Shown: piece by piece, positions 18,461-25,952 of the stretch | Numbering within the stretch: the first letter of the stretch is position 1 | Layout of the letters: each line of letters begins with the position of its first letter | Source: Pseudoduganella buxea | GTDB lineage: Bacteria > Pseudomonadota > Gammaproteobacteria > Burkholderiales > Burkholderiaceae_D | Assembly: GCF_009720835.1 (NCBI RefSeq) | Contig: NZ_WNKZ01000063.1 | Coordinates: 1 to 37,857 of the forward strand | Direction: 5' to 3' | Length of the DNA: 37,857 nt | Notes under the pieces: generated by a model | The model's input: only the letters and a program-made list of their open reading frames with translations | What the model was told of the DNA's origin: nothing | Databases searched by the model: none | Made by a program: the position numbers and the translations under genes

Positions 18461-18696
18461 TGTTGAACTCCCTATCCGATTGATAAAAACTGCCCAGGTC
18501 GACAGTGTGACAGATTGTTCAAAAATGGCAATATTATTTTACCAAAGACACTATTTATCTCATGCAACTCGGCGCCGCGCTGCCCTGTGACTGTCCCGTT
18601 TCCCCGGTCGTGTCATATGTGCGGACGCGCACGGTCTCCTGGCCGGTCAGCGCCAATACTTGCCCTTCGCCTTATTTCAAATCAGGAGAGCACGTC

Positions 18697-19746
18697 ATGT
18701 CGAAGTCAAAAGAAAAATCGAAGTCGAAGGAAAAGTCCAAGGACAAGGCAAGCGAGCAGCCGAGCCAGGACCTGGGCAACCTGCAGCGCGACATCCAGCA
18801 GCAGCAGGATGCCAAGGACGAGAAAAAGGCCGCGCAGAAGAAGGCCGACGGGAGCCAGGAACAGGAGCCGGAGGGCGTGCAGACGGGAACGCATGCGTTT
18901 CCCGATGGCGACTTTCCCACCCAGCATCTCGACAAGCCCGGCATTGAAGCCGAGATGGAACTGAAGCCCCAGTTCATGGCGCCCGGCTACAAGGGCAGCG
19001 GCAAGCTCGAAGGCATGAGCGCCATCATCACGGGCGGTGACTCCGGCATCGGCCGCGCCGTCGCCGTGCTGTATGCACGGGAAGGGGCCGATGTCGCCCT
19101 GGTGTATCTGGCCGAGGAACAGCAGGACGCCGAGGAGACCAAGCGCTGTATCGAGGCCGAGGGCCGCCGCGCCATCCTGATCCCCGGCGACGTGCGCGAC
19201 GCGCAGTTCTGCCGCGATGCCGTCGAGCGTACCGTGCGCGAGTTCGGCAAGGTCGATATCCTCGTCAACAATGCCGCCTTCCAGGAGCATGCCGACTCGC
19301 TCGAGGACCTGACCGAGGAGCGCTTCGACCTGACCATGAAGACCAATATCTACGGCTACTTCCACATGGCCAAGGCCGTGCTGCCGCACCTGAAGCGGGG
19401 CGCGTCGATCATCAACACGGGTTCCGTGACGGGCCTGGAAGGCTCCTCGAAGCTGCTCGACTACTCGTCGACCAAGGGCGCAATCCATGCGTTTACGATG
19501 TCGCTGGCGTCGAACGTGCTGGAGAAAGGCATCCGCGTCAACGCGGTCGCGCCGGGCCCCGTGTGGACGCCGCTGAACCCGGCCGACCAGACCCCGGAAA
19601 AAATCGCCGAGTTCGGCCAAGCCACGGACATGAAGCGCCCGGCGCAGCCCGAAGAGCTGTCGCCGGCCTACGTGTTCCTGGCCGCGCCCAGCTGCGCCAG
19701 CTACATTACCGGCATCATCCTGCCCATCACGGGCAGCGTGGGCTGA
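18697..19746 (+). CDS. Stress-type short-chain dehydrogenase/reductase with Lys-rich N-terminal extension
   Basis: A 349-residue NAD(P)-dependent oxidoreductase of the classical SDR fold, closest in style to YghA/YdaD-type general-stress dehydrogenases. The cofactor motif is TGGDSGIGRA, followed by NNAA, and the catalytic S...Y-x3-K is present (GS, then YSSTKGA). The first ~65 residues are unusual: a Ser-Lys-Glu repeat (KSKEKSKSKEKSKDK) and a Gln/Lys/Glu-rich coil before the standard HAFPDGDFPTQ lead-in. The ATG at 18697 has AGGAG upstream. It lies 53 bp before ku in the same direction, so co-transcription is likely. The substrate is unknown. Confidence 0.88.
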   Translation: MSKSKEKSKSKEKSKDKASEQPSQDLGNLQRDIQQQQDAKDEKKAAQKKADGSQEQEPEGVQTGTHAFPDGDFPTQHLDKPGIEAEMELKPQFMAPGYKGSGKLEGMSAIITGGDSGIGRAVAVLYAREGADVALVYLAEEQQDAEETKRCIEAEGRRAILIPGDVRDAQFCRDAVERTVREFGKVDILVNNAAFQEHADSLEDLTEERFDLTMKTNIYGYFHMAKAVLPHLKRGASIINTGSVTGLEGSSKLLDYSSTKGAIHAFTMSLASNVLEKGIRVNAVAPGPVWTPLNPADQTPEKIAEFGQATDMKRPAQPEELSPAYVFLAAPSCASYITGIILPITGSVG

Positions 19747-19799
19747 TCCACGGCGGGGCGGCCCCGGGCCGTCCCGCAGTTCCGCTCAAGGAGATCACC

Positions 19800-20873
19800 A
19801 TGGCACGCTCACTGTGGAAAGGCGCCATCAGCTTCGGGCTGGTGCACATTCCCGTCGACCTGTATTCGGCCGTCAAGGAGAACGAGCTGGACCTGACGAT
19901 GCTCGACAAGCGCGACTTCTCGCCCGTCGGCTACAAGCGCTACAACAAGGCGAACAACAAGGAAGTCACGTGGGACGACATCATCAAGGGCTATGAATAC
20001 CAGGACGGCGAGTATGTCGTGCTGTCCGACGAGGACCTGCGCCAGGCCAACGTCAAGGCTACCCAGACCATCGACATCCTCGCCTTCGTCGACGCCGAGG
20101 ATGTACCGCTGACGTATTACGAAACCCCCTACTACCTGGCGCCCGGCCGTGGCGGTGACAAGGTCTATGCGCTGCTGCGCGAAACCTTGCGCCGGGCCGG
20201 CAAGATCGGCATCGCCACCGTGGTGATCCGCACCAAGCAGCACCTGTGTGCCCTGGTCGCCACCGAGGACGGCATCATCATGAATACCCTGCGCTACGCC
20301 GACGAGATCCGCGACACCGATGACCTGAAGCTGCCGGGCAAGGGCACGAAGGCCACCGGCATCAAGGAAAAGGAGCTGGAAATGGCGCTGTCGCTGGTGG
20401 AAGGCATGAGCGAGGAATGGGCGCCCGAGCAGTACCACGACACCTACAAGGACGACGTGCTGAAACTGGTCCAGAAGAAGATCAAGGCCAAGCAGACCAA
20501 GACCATCACGATGCCGTCCAAGGACGCCGAGGAAAAACCGTCGTCGAACGTCATCGACCTGGTCGCGCTGCTGAAGCAATCCCTGGGCGGCAAGCCCGCC
20601 AAGGGCAAGGCTGCGGCGCGCGACGTGGAGGAGGACGAGGACGAGGACGAGGAGGTCGACTCGGCGGAGGAAGAAGAAGCGCCGAAGAAGCCGGCCAGGA
20701 AGGCCGCGCCCCGCGCTGCAGCCAAGTCCGGCGCCAAGGCGGCAGCGAAGAGCGAGCCGAAGTCGGGTGCCGCCAAGGCAGCCGCGTCGAAGCCTGCCGC
20801 CAAGCCGGCGGCGAAGAAAGCTGCCGCAAGGCCGGCCACTGCGAAATCGGGCACGGGCCGCAAGGCCGCGTAA
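19800..20873 (+). CDS. ku: Ku protein, non-homologous end joining
   Basis: A 357-residue bacterial Ku homodimer subunit that binds DNA double-strand ends and recruits LigD. The conserved core opens MARSLWKGAISFGLVHIPV and continues through DLTMLDKRDFSPVGYKRYNK to about residue 255. The C-terminal ~100 residues are an acidic run (EEDEDEDEEVD) followed by a long Ala/Lys/Pro-rich tail. Such basic tails are known to add DNA binding and to affect threading in other bacterial Ku proteins. Start is decided by AAGGAGATCACC-ATG. ligD faces it on the other strand with a shared terminator between. Confidence 0.97.
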   Translation: MARSLWKGAISFGLVHIPVDLYSAVKENELDLTMLDKRDFSPVGYKRYNKANNKEVTWDDIIKGYEYQDGEYVVLSDEDLRQANVKATQTIDILAFVDAEDVPLTYYETPYYLAPGRGGDKVYALLRETLRRAGKIGIATVVIRTKQHLCALVATEDGIIMNTLRYADEIRDTDDLKLPGKGTKATGIKEKELEMALSLVEGMSEEWAPEQYHDTYKDDVLKLVQKKIKAKQTKTITMPSKDAEEKPSSNVIDLVALLKQSLGGKPAKGKAAARDVEEDEDEDEEVDSAEEEEAPKKPARKAAPRAAAKSGAKAAAKSEPKSGAAKAAASKPAAKPAAKKAAARPATAKSGTGRKAA

Positions 20874-20886
20874 ATCGGATACGCGC

Positions 20887-20926
20887 ATGCAAAAAGGGGC
20901 GGCCAGCGGGCCGCCCCTTTTTGCAT
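20887..20926. terminator. Bidirectional intrinsic terminator between ku and ligD
   Basis: Two perfect 18-bp arms (ATGCAAAAAGGGGCGGCC and its complement) surround a 4-base loop AGCG. The A/T runs inside the arms provide a U tract for transcription from either side. It lies 13 bp after the ku stop and 10 bp from the ligD stop. Confidence 0.93.
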
Positions 20927-20935
20927 GGTCCTACC

Positions 20936-23653
20936 CTACTCCGGCGAATACCCCAGCTGCTTCATCGCCTTCGTGATGCTGACGGCGCTCTTGCCATAGT
21001 CGGCCCACGGCGTGTTGCCATCGTCGAGCCGGTCATGGATCGTCGCCACCGTCCAGTGGTCGCCCCCGCGCAGGTGTTCCAGTTCGCTCCACGCCACCGG
21101 TACGGAAATGCCCAGCCCCGGGCGGCTGCGGGCCGACCAGGCGCAGGCCGTGGTAGCACCCCGGCCGTTGCGCAGGTAGTCGATGAAGATCTTGCCGACC
21201 CGGTTCTTCGGGCCGCTCTTGACGGCGAAGCGGTCCGGCAGGGTGGCCGCCATGTGCTCGACGACGGCGCGCGAGAAGCCCTTCACCGTGTCCCAGTCGT
21301 GCTGCGGCTTGATGGGCACCACCACGTGCAGGCCCTTGCCGCCGCTGGTCTTCAGGAAGGCGGGCAAGCCCAGCTCCTCGAGGAAGGCGTGCATCAGCTG
21401 GGCCGCTTCCTGGATCATCTTCCACGTCACGCCCTGCCCCGGGTCCAGGTCGAAGATCATGCGGTTCGGTTTTTCGTAGTTCTTGCCGAAGGCGTTCTGC
21501 GTGTGGAATTCGACGACGTTCCACTGGGCCGCCGACAGCAGGCCCTGCACCGTTGCCACTTCCAGCATCGACGGGTGGTCCGGGTCGAGCGCCTGGGGGA
21601 ACTGCTTCACGCCAGGCAGCTTGCCCACCTCCGAATGCTTCTGGAAAAACAGCTCGCCGCCGACGCCTGCGGGCGCGCGCACCAGCGCCACCGGGCGGCC
21701 CTTCAGGTGCTCCAGCATGAGGCTCGATACCAGCGCGTAGTAGCGCACCAGGCCGATCTTGGTCGTACCGCTGGCCGGATCGATCAGTCGGTCCGGATTC
21801 GTCACCTTCAGCGACGACGGCAGCTTGCTGGCCACGTCGGCCCCTTCCGGTACGGCGGCCCTTACCTTTTTCGGTGCCGCCGCCTTCGTGGCGGCTTTTC
21901 CAGCCTTGCCGGCTTTTTCGGCTTTTTCAGTCTGCGTCTGCATGGTTCCCTCCACCAGCGTTTCCATATGCGCCGCCCGCTCGCGGGTGACGCTCGTCGC
22001 CTTCTTGTCCGCCCGCAGGCCCTGGAATACGGAGTGGCGGATCGAACCGGCACTGGTCCATTCGCCGAACGTCACTTCCGCCACCAGGGTCGGCTTGACC
22101 CAGTGCGCCTTCTTGGCGATGGCCTTGGTGGGCGCGAACGGGCTCTTGTCCGTGGCCAGCTTCTGCAGCCGCGCCGTAATGTCGCGCAGCGTCGCGCCGT
22201 TGAAGCCGGCGCCCACATTGCCGGCGTAATGCAGCTTGCCGTCTTCGCCGTAGTACCCCAGCAGCAGCGAGCCGAGGCCCTCGCGCGAGCCCTGCGGGTC
22301 GGTATAGCCGCCGATGACGAATTCCTGGCGCTGTGCGCATTTGAGCTTGATCCAGTCGGGCGAGCGCCGCGACACATAGGGCGAATCGCGCCGCTTGCCG
22401 ATGATGCCCTCCAGGCCCATGCGGCAGGCCGCCGCCACCATCTCCGCGGGCGGGGCTTCCAGCTCGCCCGAGTAGCGCACCATGTCCGTCGCGGACCGGT
22501 CCATCACGGTCTTGAGCAGTTCGCGCCGCTGCTGCAGGGGCACGGCGCGCAGGTCGTAGCCGTCCAGGTAAGGCGCGTCGAAGATGAAGAAGACGATATT
22601 GCTGGTTTTCGTGCCGTCGAAGGCCTGTTGCAGCAGGCCGAAGTTGGGCCGGCCGCTGTCGTCGTGGACGACGATCTCGCCGTCGTACCAGCCGCTGGGC
22701 AGGTCCATTTTCTCGATGGCCGCGCGCAGCGGTTCGAGCTTGTGGGTCCAGTCGTTGCCGTTGCGGGTAACCAGGGCGATGTTCTTGCCATCGACCCGGG
22801 CCAGCAGGCGGTAGCCGTCGAACTTGATCTCGAACAGCCAGTCGTGCGGATCGGATGGCGGCGCGTCGACCAGGGTGGCCAGCTCAGGCGAGAAGGTTTC
22901 GGGCAGCGCGACGCGGGCGTTGCCATCCGGAGCCGGGGCTGCGGCGGTTTTGGCCACGGTTGCTTTCTTCGCGGTTTTTTTCGCGACAGCCTTGGTTGCT
23001 GCAGCCTTGCGAGCCGTGGGCTTCCCGGCCGGCGCCTTGCCCTGGTGGGCCAGCGCCGTGGCTTCGGCCTCCTCCGCTGCCGGTGTCAGGGTCTCGGCCG
23101 CGGGCATGCCCAGCGCCTTGACGCTATCGGGCATTTCATCGATGACGGAAAATTCGTCGGCGGGCCGGACGTAGTCGTCCTTCTCCTTGATGAGCAGCCA
23201 CGGCTCCTGCTTTTCGCCGGAGCGCTTCATGCGCACCAGCACCCATCGCCCGCGCAGCTTGTGGCCGCGCAGCTCGAACTTCAGGTTGCCGTCGCGGTAG
23301 CCCTGCCGTGGGTCGCCGACCGGGTGCCACGTGCCCTTGTCCCAGATGATGACCTTGCCGGCGCCATACTGCTTTTCCGGGATCACGCCTTCGAAGTCGT
23401 TATACGAGATAGGATGGTCTTCCACGTGCACGGCCATGCGCTTGTCGTGCGAATCGTAGCTGGGCCCTTTCGGCACGGCCCAGCTTTTCATCGTGCCGTC
23501 CAGCTCGAGGCGGAAATCGTAGTGCAGCCGCGAGGCCCAGTGCTTCTGGATGACGAAGCTCAGAGCTTCCTTGCCCACTTCGCCCCCTTCCGCCGGCTCC
23601 GGCGTGATGGCGAAGTTGCGCTTGGCTTTATAGGTGGAGAGGGAATCGTTCAT
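20936..23653 (-). CDS. ligD: Multidomain ATP-dependent DNA ligase D
   Basis: A 905-residue NHEJ enzyme with the domain order phosphoesterase-ligase-polymerase, as in Pseudomonas LigD. The 3'-phosphoesterase domain (about 25-175) has His38, His44 and Asp46 in HWASRLHYDFRLELDG. A basic Ala/Lys linker covers about 205-242. The ligase domain has the nucleotidyl-lysine K277 in EIKFDGYR and ends around residue 585. A second Lys/Ala linker precedes the archaeo-eukaryotic-primase-type polymerase, which has MIFDLDPG (metal-binding Asp pair) and FLKTSGGKGLHV. Together with Ku it repairs double-strand breaks outside replication. The ATG at 23653 is preferred over upstream in-frame starts because MNDSLSTYKAKRNF matches the family N-terminus. 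Confidence 0.97.
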   Translation of the reverse strand: MNDSLSTYKAKRNFAITPEPAEGGEVGKEALSFVIQKHWASRLHYDFRLELDGTMKSWAVPKGPSYDSHDKRMAVHVEDHPISYNDFEGVIPEKQYGAGKVIIWDKGTWHPVGDPRQGYRDGNLKFELRGHKLRGRWVLVRMKRSGEKQEPWLLIKEKDDYVRPADEFSVIDEMPDSVKALGMPAAETLTPAAEEAEATALAHQGKAPAGKPTARKAAATKAVAKKTAKKATVAKTAAAPAPDGNARVALPETFSPELATLVDAPPSDPHDWLFEIKFDGYRLLARVDGKNIALVTRNGNDWTHKLEPLRAAIEKMDLPSGWYDGEIVVHDDSGRPNFGLLQQAFDGTKTSNIVFFIFDAPYLDGYDLRAVPLQQRRELLKTVMDRSATDMVRYSGELEAPPAEMVAAACRMGLEGIIGKRRDSPYVSRRSPDWIKLKCAQRQEFVIGGYTDPQGSREGLGSLLLGYYGEDGKLHYAGNVGAGFNGATLRDITARLQKLATDKSPFAPTKAIAKKAHWVKPTLVAEVTFGEWTSAGSIRHSVFQGLRADKKATSVTRERAAHMETLVEGTMQTQTEKAEKAGKAGKAATKAAAPKKVRAAVPEGADVASKLPSSLKVTNPDRLIDPASGTTKIGLVRYYALVSSLMLEHLKGRPVALVRAPAGVGGELFFQKHSEVGKLPGVKQFPQALDPDHPSMLEVATVQGLLSAAQWNVVEFHTQNAFGKNYEKPNRMIFDLDPGQGVTWKMIQEAAQLMHAFLEELGLPAFLKTSGGKGLHVVVPIKPQHDWDTVKGFSRAVVEHMAATLPDRFAVKSGPKNRVGKIFIDYLRNGRGATTACAWSARSRPGLGISVPVAWSELEHLRGGDHWTVATIHDRLDDGNTPWADYGKSAVSITKAMKQLGYSPE

Positions 23654-23830
23654 GCTTCTTACTGTAGGCGCCGCCCCCGCAGGCTTCGGTACGTCAGCTA
23701 ACAGAAGTGGCCCGATTTGTAACACTTGTAATTGCCGTCAACTGCATCGCCCCGGCTGGCGTTTTTGGTCCAGTGACACGCGAAATGTGCACGACAACCA
23801 CACTGAAACATACTGAAGAGGAAACGCACC

Positions 23831-24166
23831 ATGAAGAAAATCATCGCTACCCTGATCGCCGGTCTGTTCGCTGGTGCCGCGTTCGCTCAAACCGCCACCG
23901 CCCCTGCCGCCCACAACGAAGCCGTCGCCGTGAAGCAGGAAGCCAAGGAAGCCAAGACGGCTGCGAAGGCCGAGGCCAAGGAAAGCAAGGAAGTCGCCAA
24001 GGCTGACGCGAAGGTCGCGAAGGAACAGGCCGAAGCGAACAAGGATGTCGCCGAAGCCAAGGCCGACGCCAAGGAAAAGAAAGCCAAGGCACACAGCAAG
24101 GCAGCCCACAAGAAGGCTGAAGCCAAGGAAGACAAGCAGGACAGCGTCGCTGCGCAAACCAAATAA
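23831..24166 (+). CDS. Small exported Lys/Ala/Glu-rich helical protein
   Basis: A 111-residue protein with a clear Sec signal peptide (MKKIIATLIAGLFAGAAFAQ). The mature part is almost entirely A, K, E and D in a repetitive EAK/DAK pattern, predicting one long, highly charged helix or coiled coil in the periplasm. The ATG has GAGGAAAC upstream and a strong terminator follows. I recognise no family; similar histone-H1-like or alanine/lysine-rich periplasmic proteins exist in many betaproteobacteria without known function. It is divergent from ligD with about 177 bp between. Confidence 0.85.
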   Translation: MKKIIATLIAGLFAGAAFAQTATAPAAHNEAVAVKQEAKEAKTAAKAEAKESKEVAKADAKVAKEQAEANKDVAEAKADAKEKKAKAHSKAAHKKAEAKEDKQDSVAAQTK

Positions 24167-24221
24167 CAAGGCCACTCTCAGGCTGCTACACCAAGAACTA
24201 GAAAGTCGTGCCCCCTCCCTT

Positions 24222-24249
24222 GCCCGTGCTCTTGCGCGGGCTTTTTTTT
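24222..24249 (+). terminator. Intrinsic terminator of the Lys/Ala-rich protein gene
   Basis: An 8-bp G/C-rich stem (GCCCGTGC with GCGCGGGC, one G-T pair) with the tetraloop TCTT is followed by eight T residues. It lies 56 bp after the stop codon and 14 bp before the end of the convergent beta-lactamase gene. Confidence 0.92.
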
Positions 24250-24262
24250 GCCGGAGCAGTTG

Positions 24263-25141
24263 TCAGTGCCCGGTGGCCGCCTTATCGGTCAGCTCCGCAG
24301 TCAGTTGCCTGGCCAGTCGCGCCCTGCTCCTGTCCGCGTACTTGCGGCAAGCGTCGGGGTCGATGAAGGCGGCGCTGCCCAGTCTGGCCTGCGCCGCCTT
24401 GCGTTCCCACAGGTCGCTGCCTTCCGGGTGCGCCGACACCAGCACGTCGCATTTCAATGCCGCCACCTTGGCGATGGACGCTTCCAGCGTGCTTTTCGCC
24501 GTCGGCCACGCGGGGCTGCCGCCGTAACGGAAGCCTTCGGCCGTCACCGCGTTCAGGCTGTCCGCGAACACCATGGCGACGGTTCGTCCTTTTTCCGTCG
24601 ACTGCCACGTCCAGCTCAGCCCTCCCTGCGTGTGCCCCGGCGTGTAATGGGCCGTCAACGCCAGCGGCCCCAGTTTGACCACTTCGCCATCCTTGACCGC
24701 GCGGGTGTTGGCGACGGGCGCCATGTCGGACAGGTTGCCGAACTGCGGGTCGCCCCGGTCCGGCTTGCCGCTGGCCAGCACGGCGACACTTTTGGGACTG
24801 CCGATGACGACGGCGCCGGACAGCTTCTGCAGCGCCGCGATGCCGCCCGCATGGTCCATATGTTCGTGCGACGTCAGGATGTATTGGATGTCCGTGACCT
24901 TGAAGCCCAGCTGCCGGATATGGGCGGCGATGGCCTTGGGCGACTTCTCCGTGCCGCCGTCGATGAGGATATGCCCGGCCGGCGACGTCACCAGCACGGC
25001 GCTGATGCCGTGCGGGCCGACGTAGTAGCTGCCGCCATGGATGAGGAATGGCTCCTGCGGCTCATCCCAGTCGCCGGCCAGCGCGCTCGTGCCAAGCAGC
25101 AGCGTGGTAGTGGCGACGATCGTTTTCAGCGTGTGCTTCAT
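24263..25141 (-). CDS. Subclass B3-type metallo-beta-lactamase
   Basis: A 292-residue exported metallo-beta-lactamase-fold hydrolase (signal peptide MKHTLKTIVATTTLLLGTSA, then LA). All ligands of the B3 di-zinc site are visible: SHEHMDHAGG gives His92, His94, Asp96 and His97, YTPGHTQGG gives His170, and SAHPEGSD gives His238. The set H-x-H-x-D-H plus the last histidine without the B1 cysteine is the B3 pattern. It predicts hydrolysis of penicillins, cephalosporins and possibly carbapenems in the periplasm. It lies 11 bp after pgeF in the same direction and has AAAGGA before the ATG. Environmental Oxalobacteraceae commonly carry chromosomal B3 enzymes. A non-lactamase role is possible but less likely. 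Confidence 0.87.
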   Translation of the reverse strand: MKHTLKTIVATTTLLLGTSALAGDWDEPQEPFLIHGGSYYVGPHGISAVLVTSPAGHILIDGGTEKSPKAIAAHIRQLGFKVTDIQYILTSHEHMDHAGGIAALQKLSGAVVIGSPKSVAVLASGKPDRGDPQFGNLSDMAPVANTRAVKDGEVVKLGPLALTAHYTPGHTQGGLSWTWQSTEKGRTVAMVFADSLNAVTAEGFRYGGSPAWPTAKSTLEASIAKVAALKCDVLVSAHPEGSDLWERKAAQARLGSAAFIDPDACRKYADRSRARLARQLTAELTDKAATGH

Positions 25142-25152
25142 GGTGTCCTTTG

Positions 25153-25809
25153 TTAGCGGGAGATAAAGAGGCCGGCATGCTGCTGCGAATTGCGGTCGCC
25201 GCGCCGGTAGCTGCGGTACAGGTACCGGCCGTCGGCGCCGCGCGTGCAGCAGGTGCAGCCGCCCGCGTCGTCGATGGCCGTCACGCCGCCCTGCGTCAAC
25301 TGGTGGCGTGCGAGCGCGCGCAGGTCGAGGTGGCGGCAGGTCGGCACGACACGGTCGGCATGCGCCGGAAAACGTTCCGCGAACTGCTGCGCCAGCGCCT
25401 CGCTCACTTCATAGCAGGCCGCGCAGATGGTGGGACCGATGGCCGCGACCCAGTCGCCCCGCCCTGTCTCCAGTTGCGCCAGCACGTTCGGGATGATGCC
25501 GTCGTACAGGCCGCGCCAGCCCGCATGCACGGCGGCGACACGCCGGCCGTCGCGCCGGGCCAGCAGCAGCGGCACGCAGTCGGCCGTAATGACGCTGACG
25601 GGAAGGTGCGGCTGCGCCGTGTGGAAGGCATCGGCGTCGCCGACGCGCTGGTGCGGACCGGTGACATGGGCAACGCGCGTGCCATGCACCTGGCGCTTGT
25701 CGGGCCTTTCACCCCAGTGCGGCTGCAAGGGCGGCGGCACCAGGTCAACGGCAGTGCCGAAGCCGTGGTGAACGCCCGGTATGGTGGCGAGCAAGGCGCT
25801 GGTGATCAC
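25153..25809 (-). CDS. pgeF: PgeF/YfiH (DUF152, laccase-domain) family protein
   Basis: A protein of about 218 residues of the YfiH/PgeF family, linked to purine-nucleoside phosphorolysis and to editing of peptidoglycan precursors in the cytoplasm. Metal and active-site motifs are QVHG, ITADCVPLLL, VHAGWRGL and a late CTCC cluster. The N-terminal region is shorter than E. coli YfiH. I choose the GTG at 25809, giving (V)ITSALLATIPGVHHGFG, because the only in-frame upstream ATG (25893) lies inside a 41-bp palindrome and the codons between look non-coding. No good ribosome site is visible for either. It precedes the B3 beta-lactamase gene. Confidence 0.85.
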   Translation of the reverse strand: MITSALLATIPGVHHGFGTAVDLVPPPLQPHWGERPDKRQVHGTRVAHVTGPHQRVGDADAFHTAQPHLPVSVITADCVPLLLARRDGRRVAAVHAGWRGLYDGIIPNVLAQLETGRGDWVAAIGPTICAACYEVSEALAQQFAERFPAHADRVVPTCRHLDLRALARHQLTQGGVTAIDDAGGCTCCTRGADGRYLYRSYRRGDRNSQQHAGLFISR

Positions 25810-25853
25810 GGAATGGCCCGATTGCGGATTCGATGGTGCGGATGATAACGAAA

Positions 25854-25894
25854 ATTGCCAAAAAAATGGGGTCTGTCCCCATTTTTTTGGCAAT
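25854..25894. repeat. Perfect 41-bp palindrome with GGGGTCTGTCCCC core
   Basis: Two perfect 18-bp arms (ATTGCCAAAAAAATGGGG and complement) flank the loop TCTGT. The core GGGG-TCTGT-CCCC links it to the repeats at 3033-3062 and 14342-14512. It sits between the pgeF start and the terminator of the efflux operon. Its A and T tracts let it act as a hairpin terminator in either direction. Read as protein on the minus strand it gives a spurious MPKKWGQTPFFWQ leader in frame with pgeF. Confidence 0.88.
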
Positions 25895-25929
25895 AAAAAA
25901 GCGGCGGCCGGGGTGAACCGGGCCGCCGC
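25895..25929 (-). terminator. Intrinsic terminator of the RND efflux operon
   Basis: Read on the minus strand, a 9-bp GC stem (GCGGCGGCC with GGCCGCCGC) is followed by six T residues. It lies 23 bp after the stop of the outer-membrane factor gene and directly abuts the 41-bp palindrome. Confidence 0.85.
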
Positions 25930-25952
25930 AAGGGCTCAGTCGGCCAGGCGCG

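Noticed and set aside
20620..20870. Repetitive Lys/Ala codons at the end of ku considered as a DNA tandem repeat
   Set aside because: Units are irregular and the repetition is at the protein composition level, typical of Ku tails.
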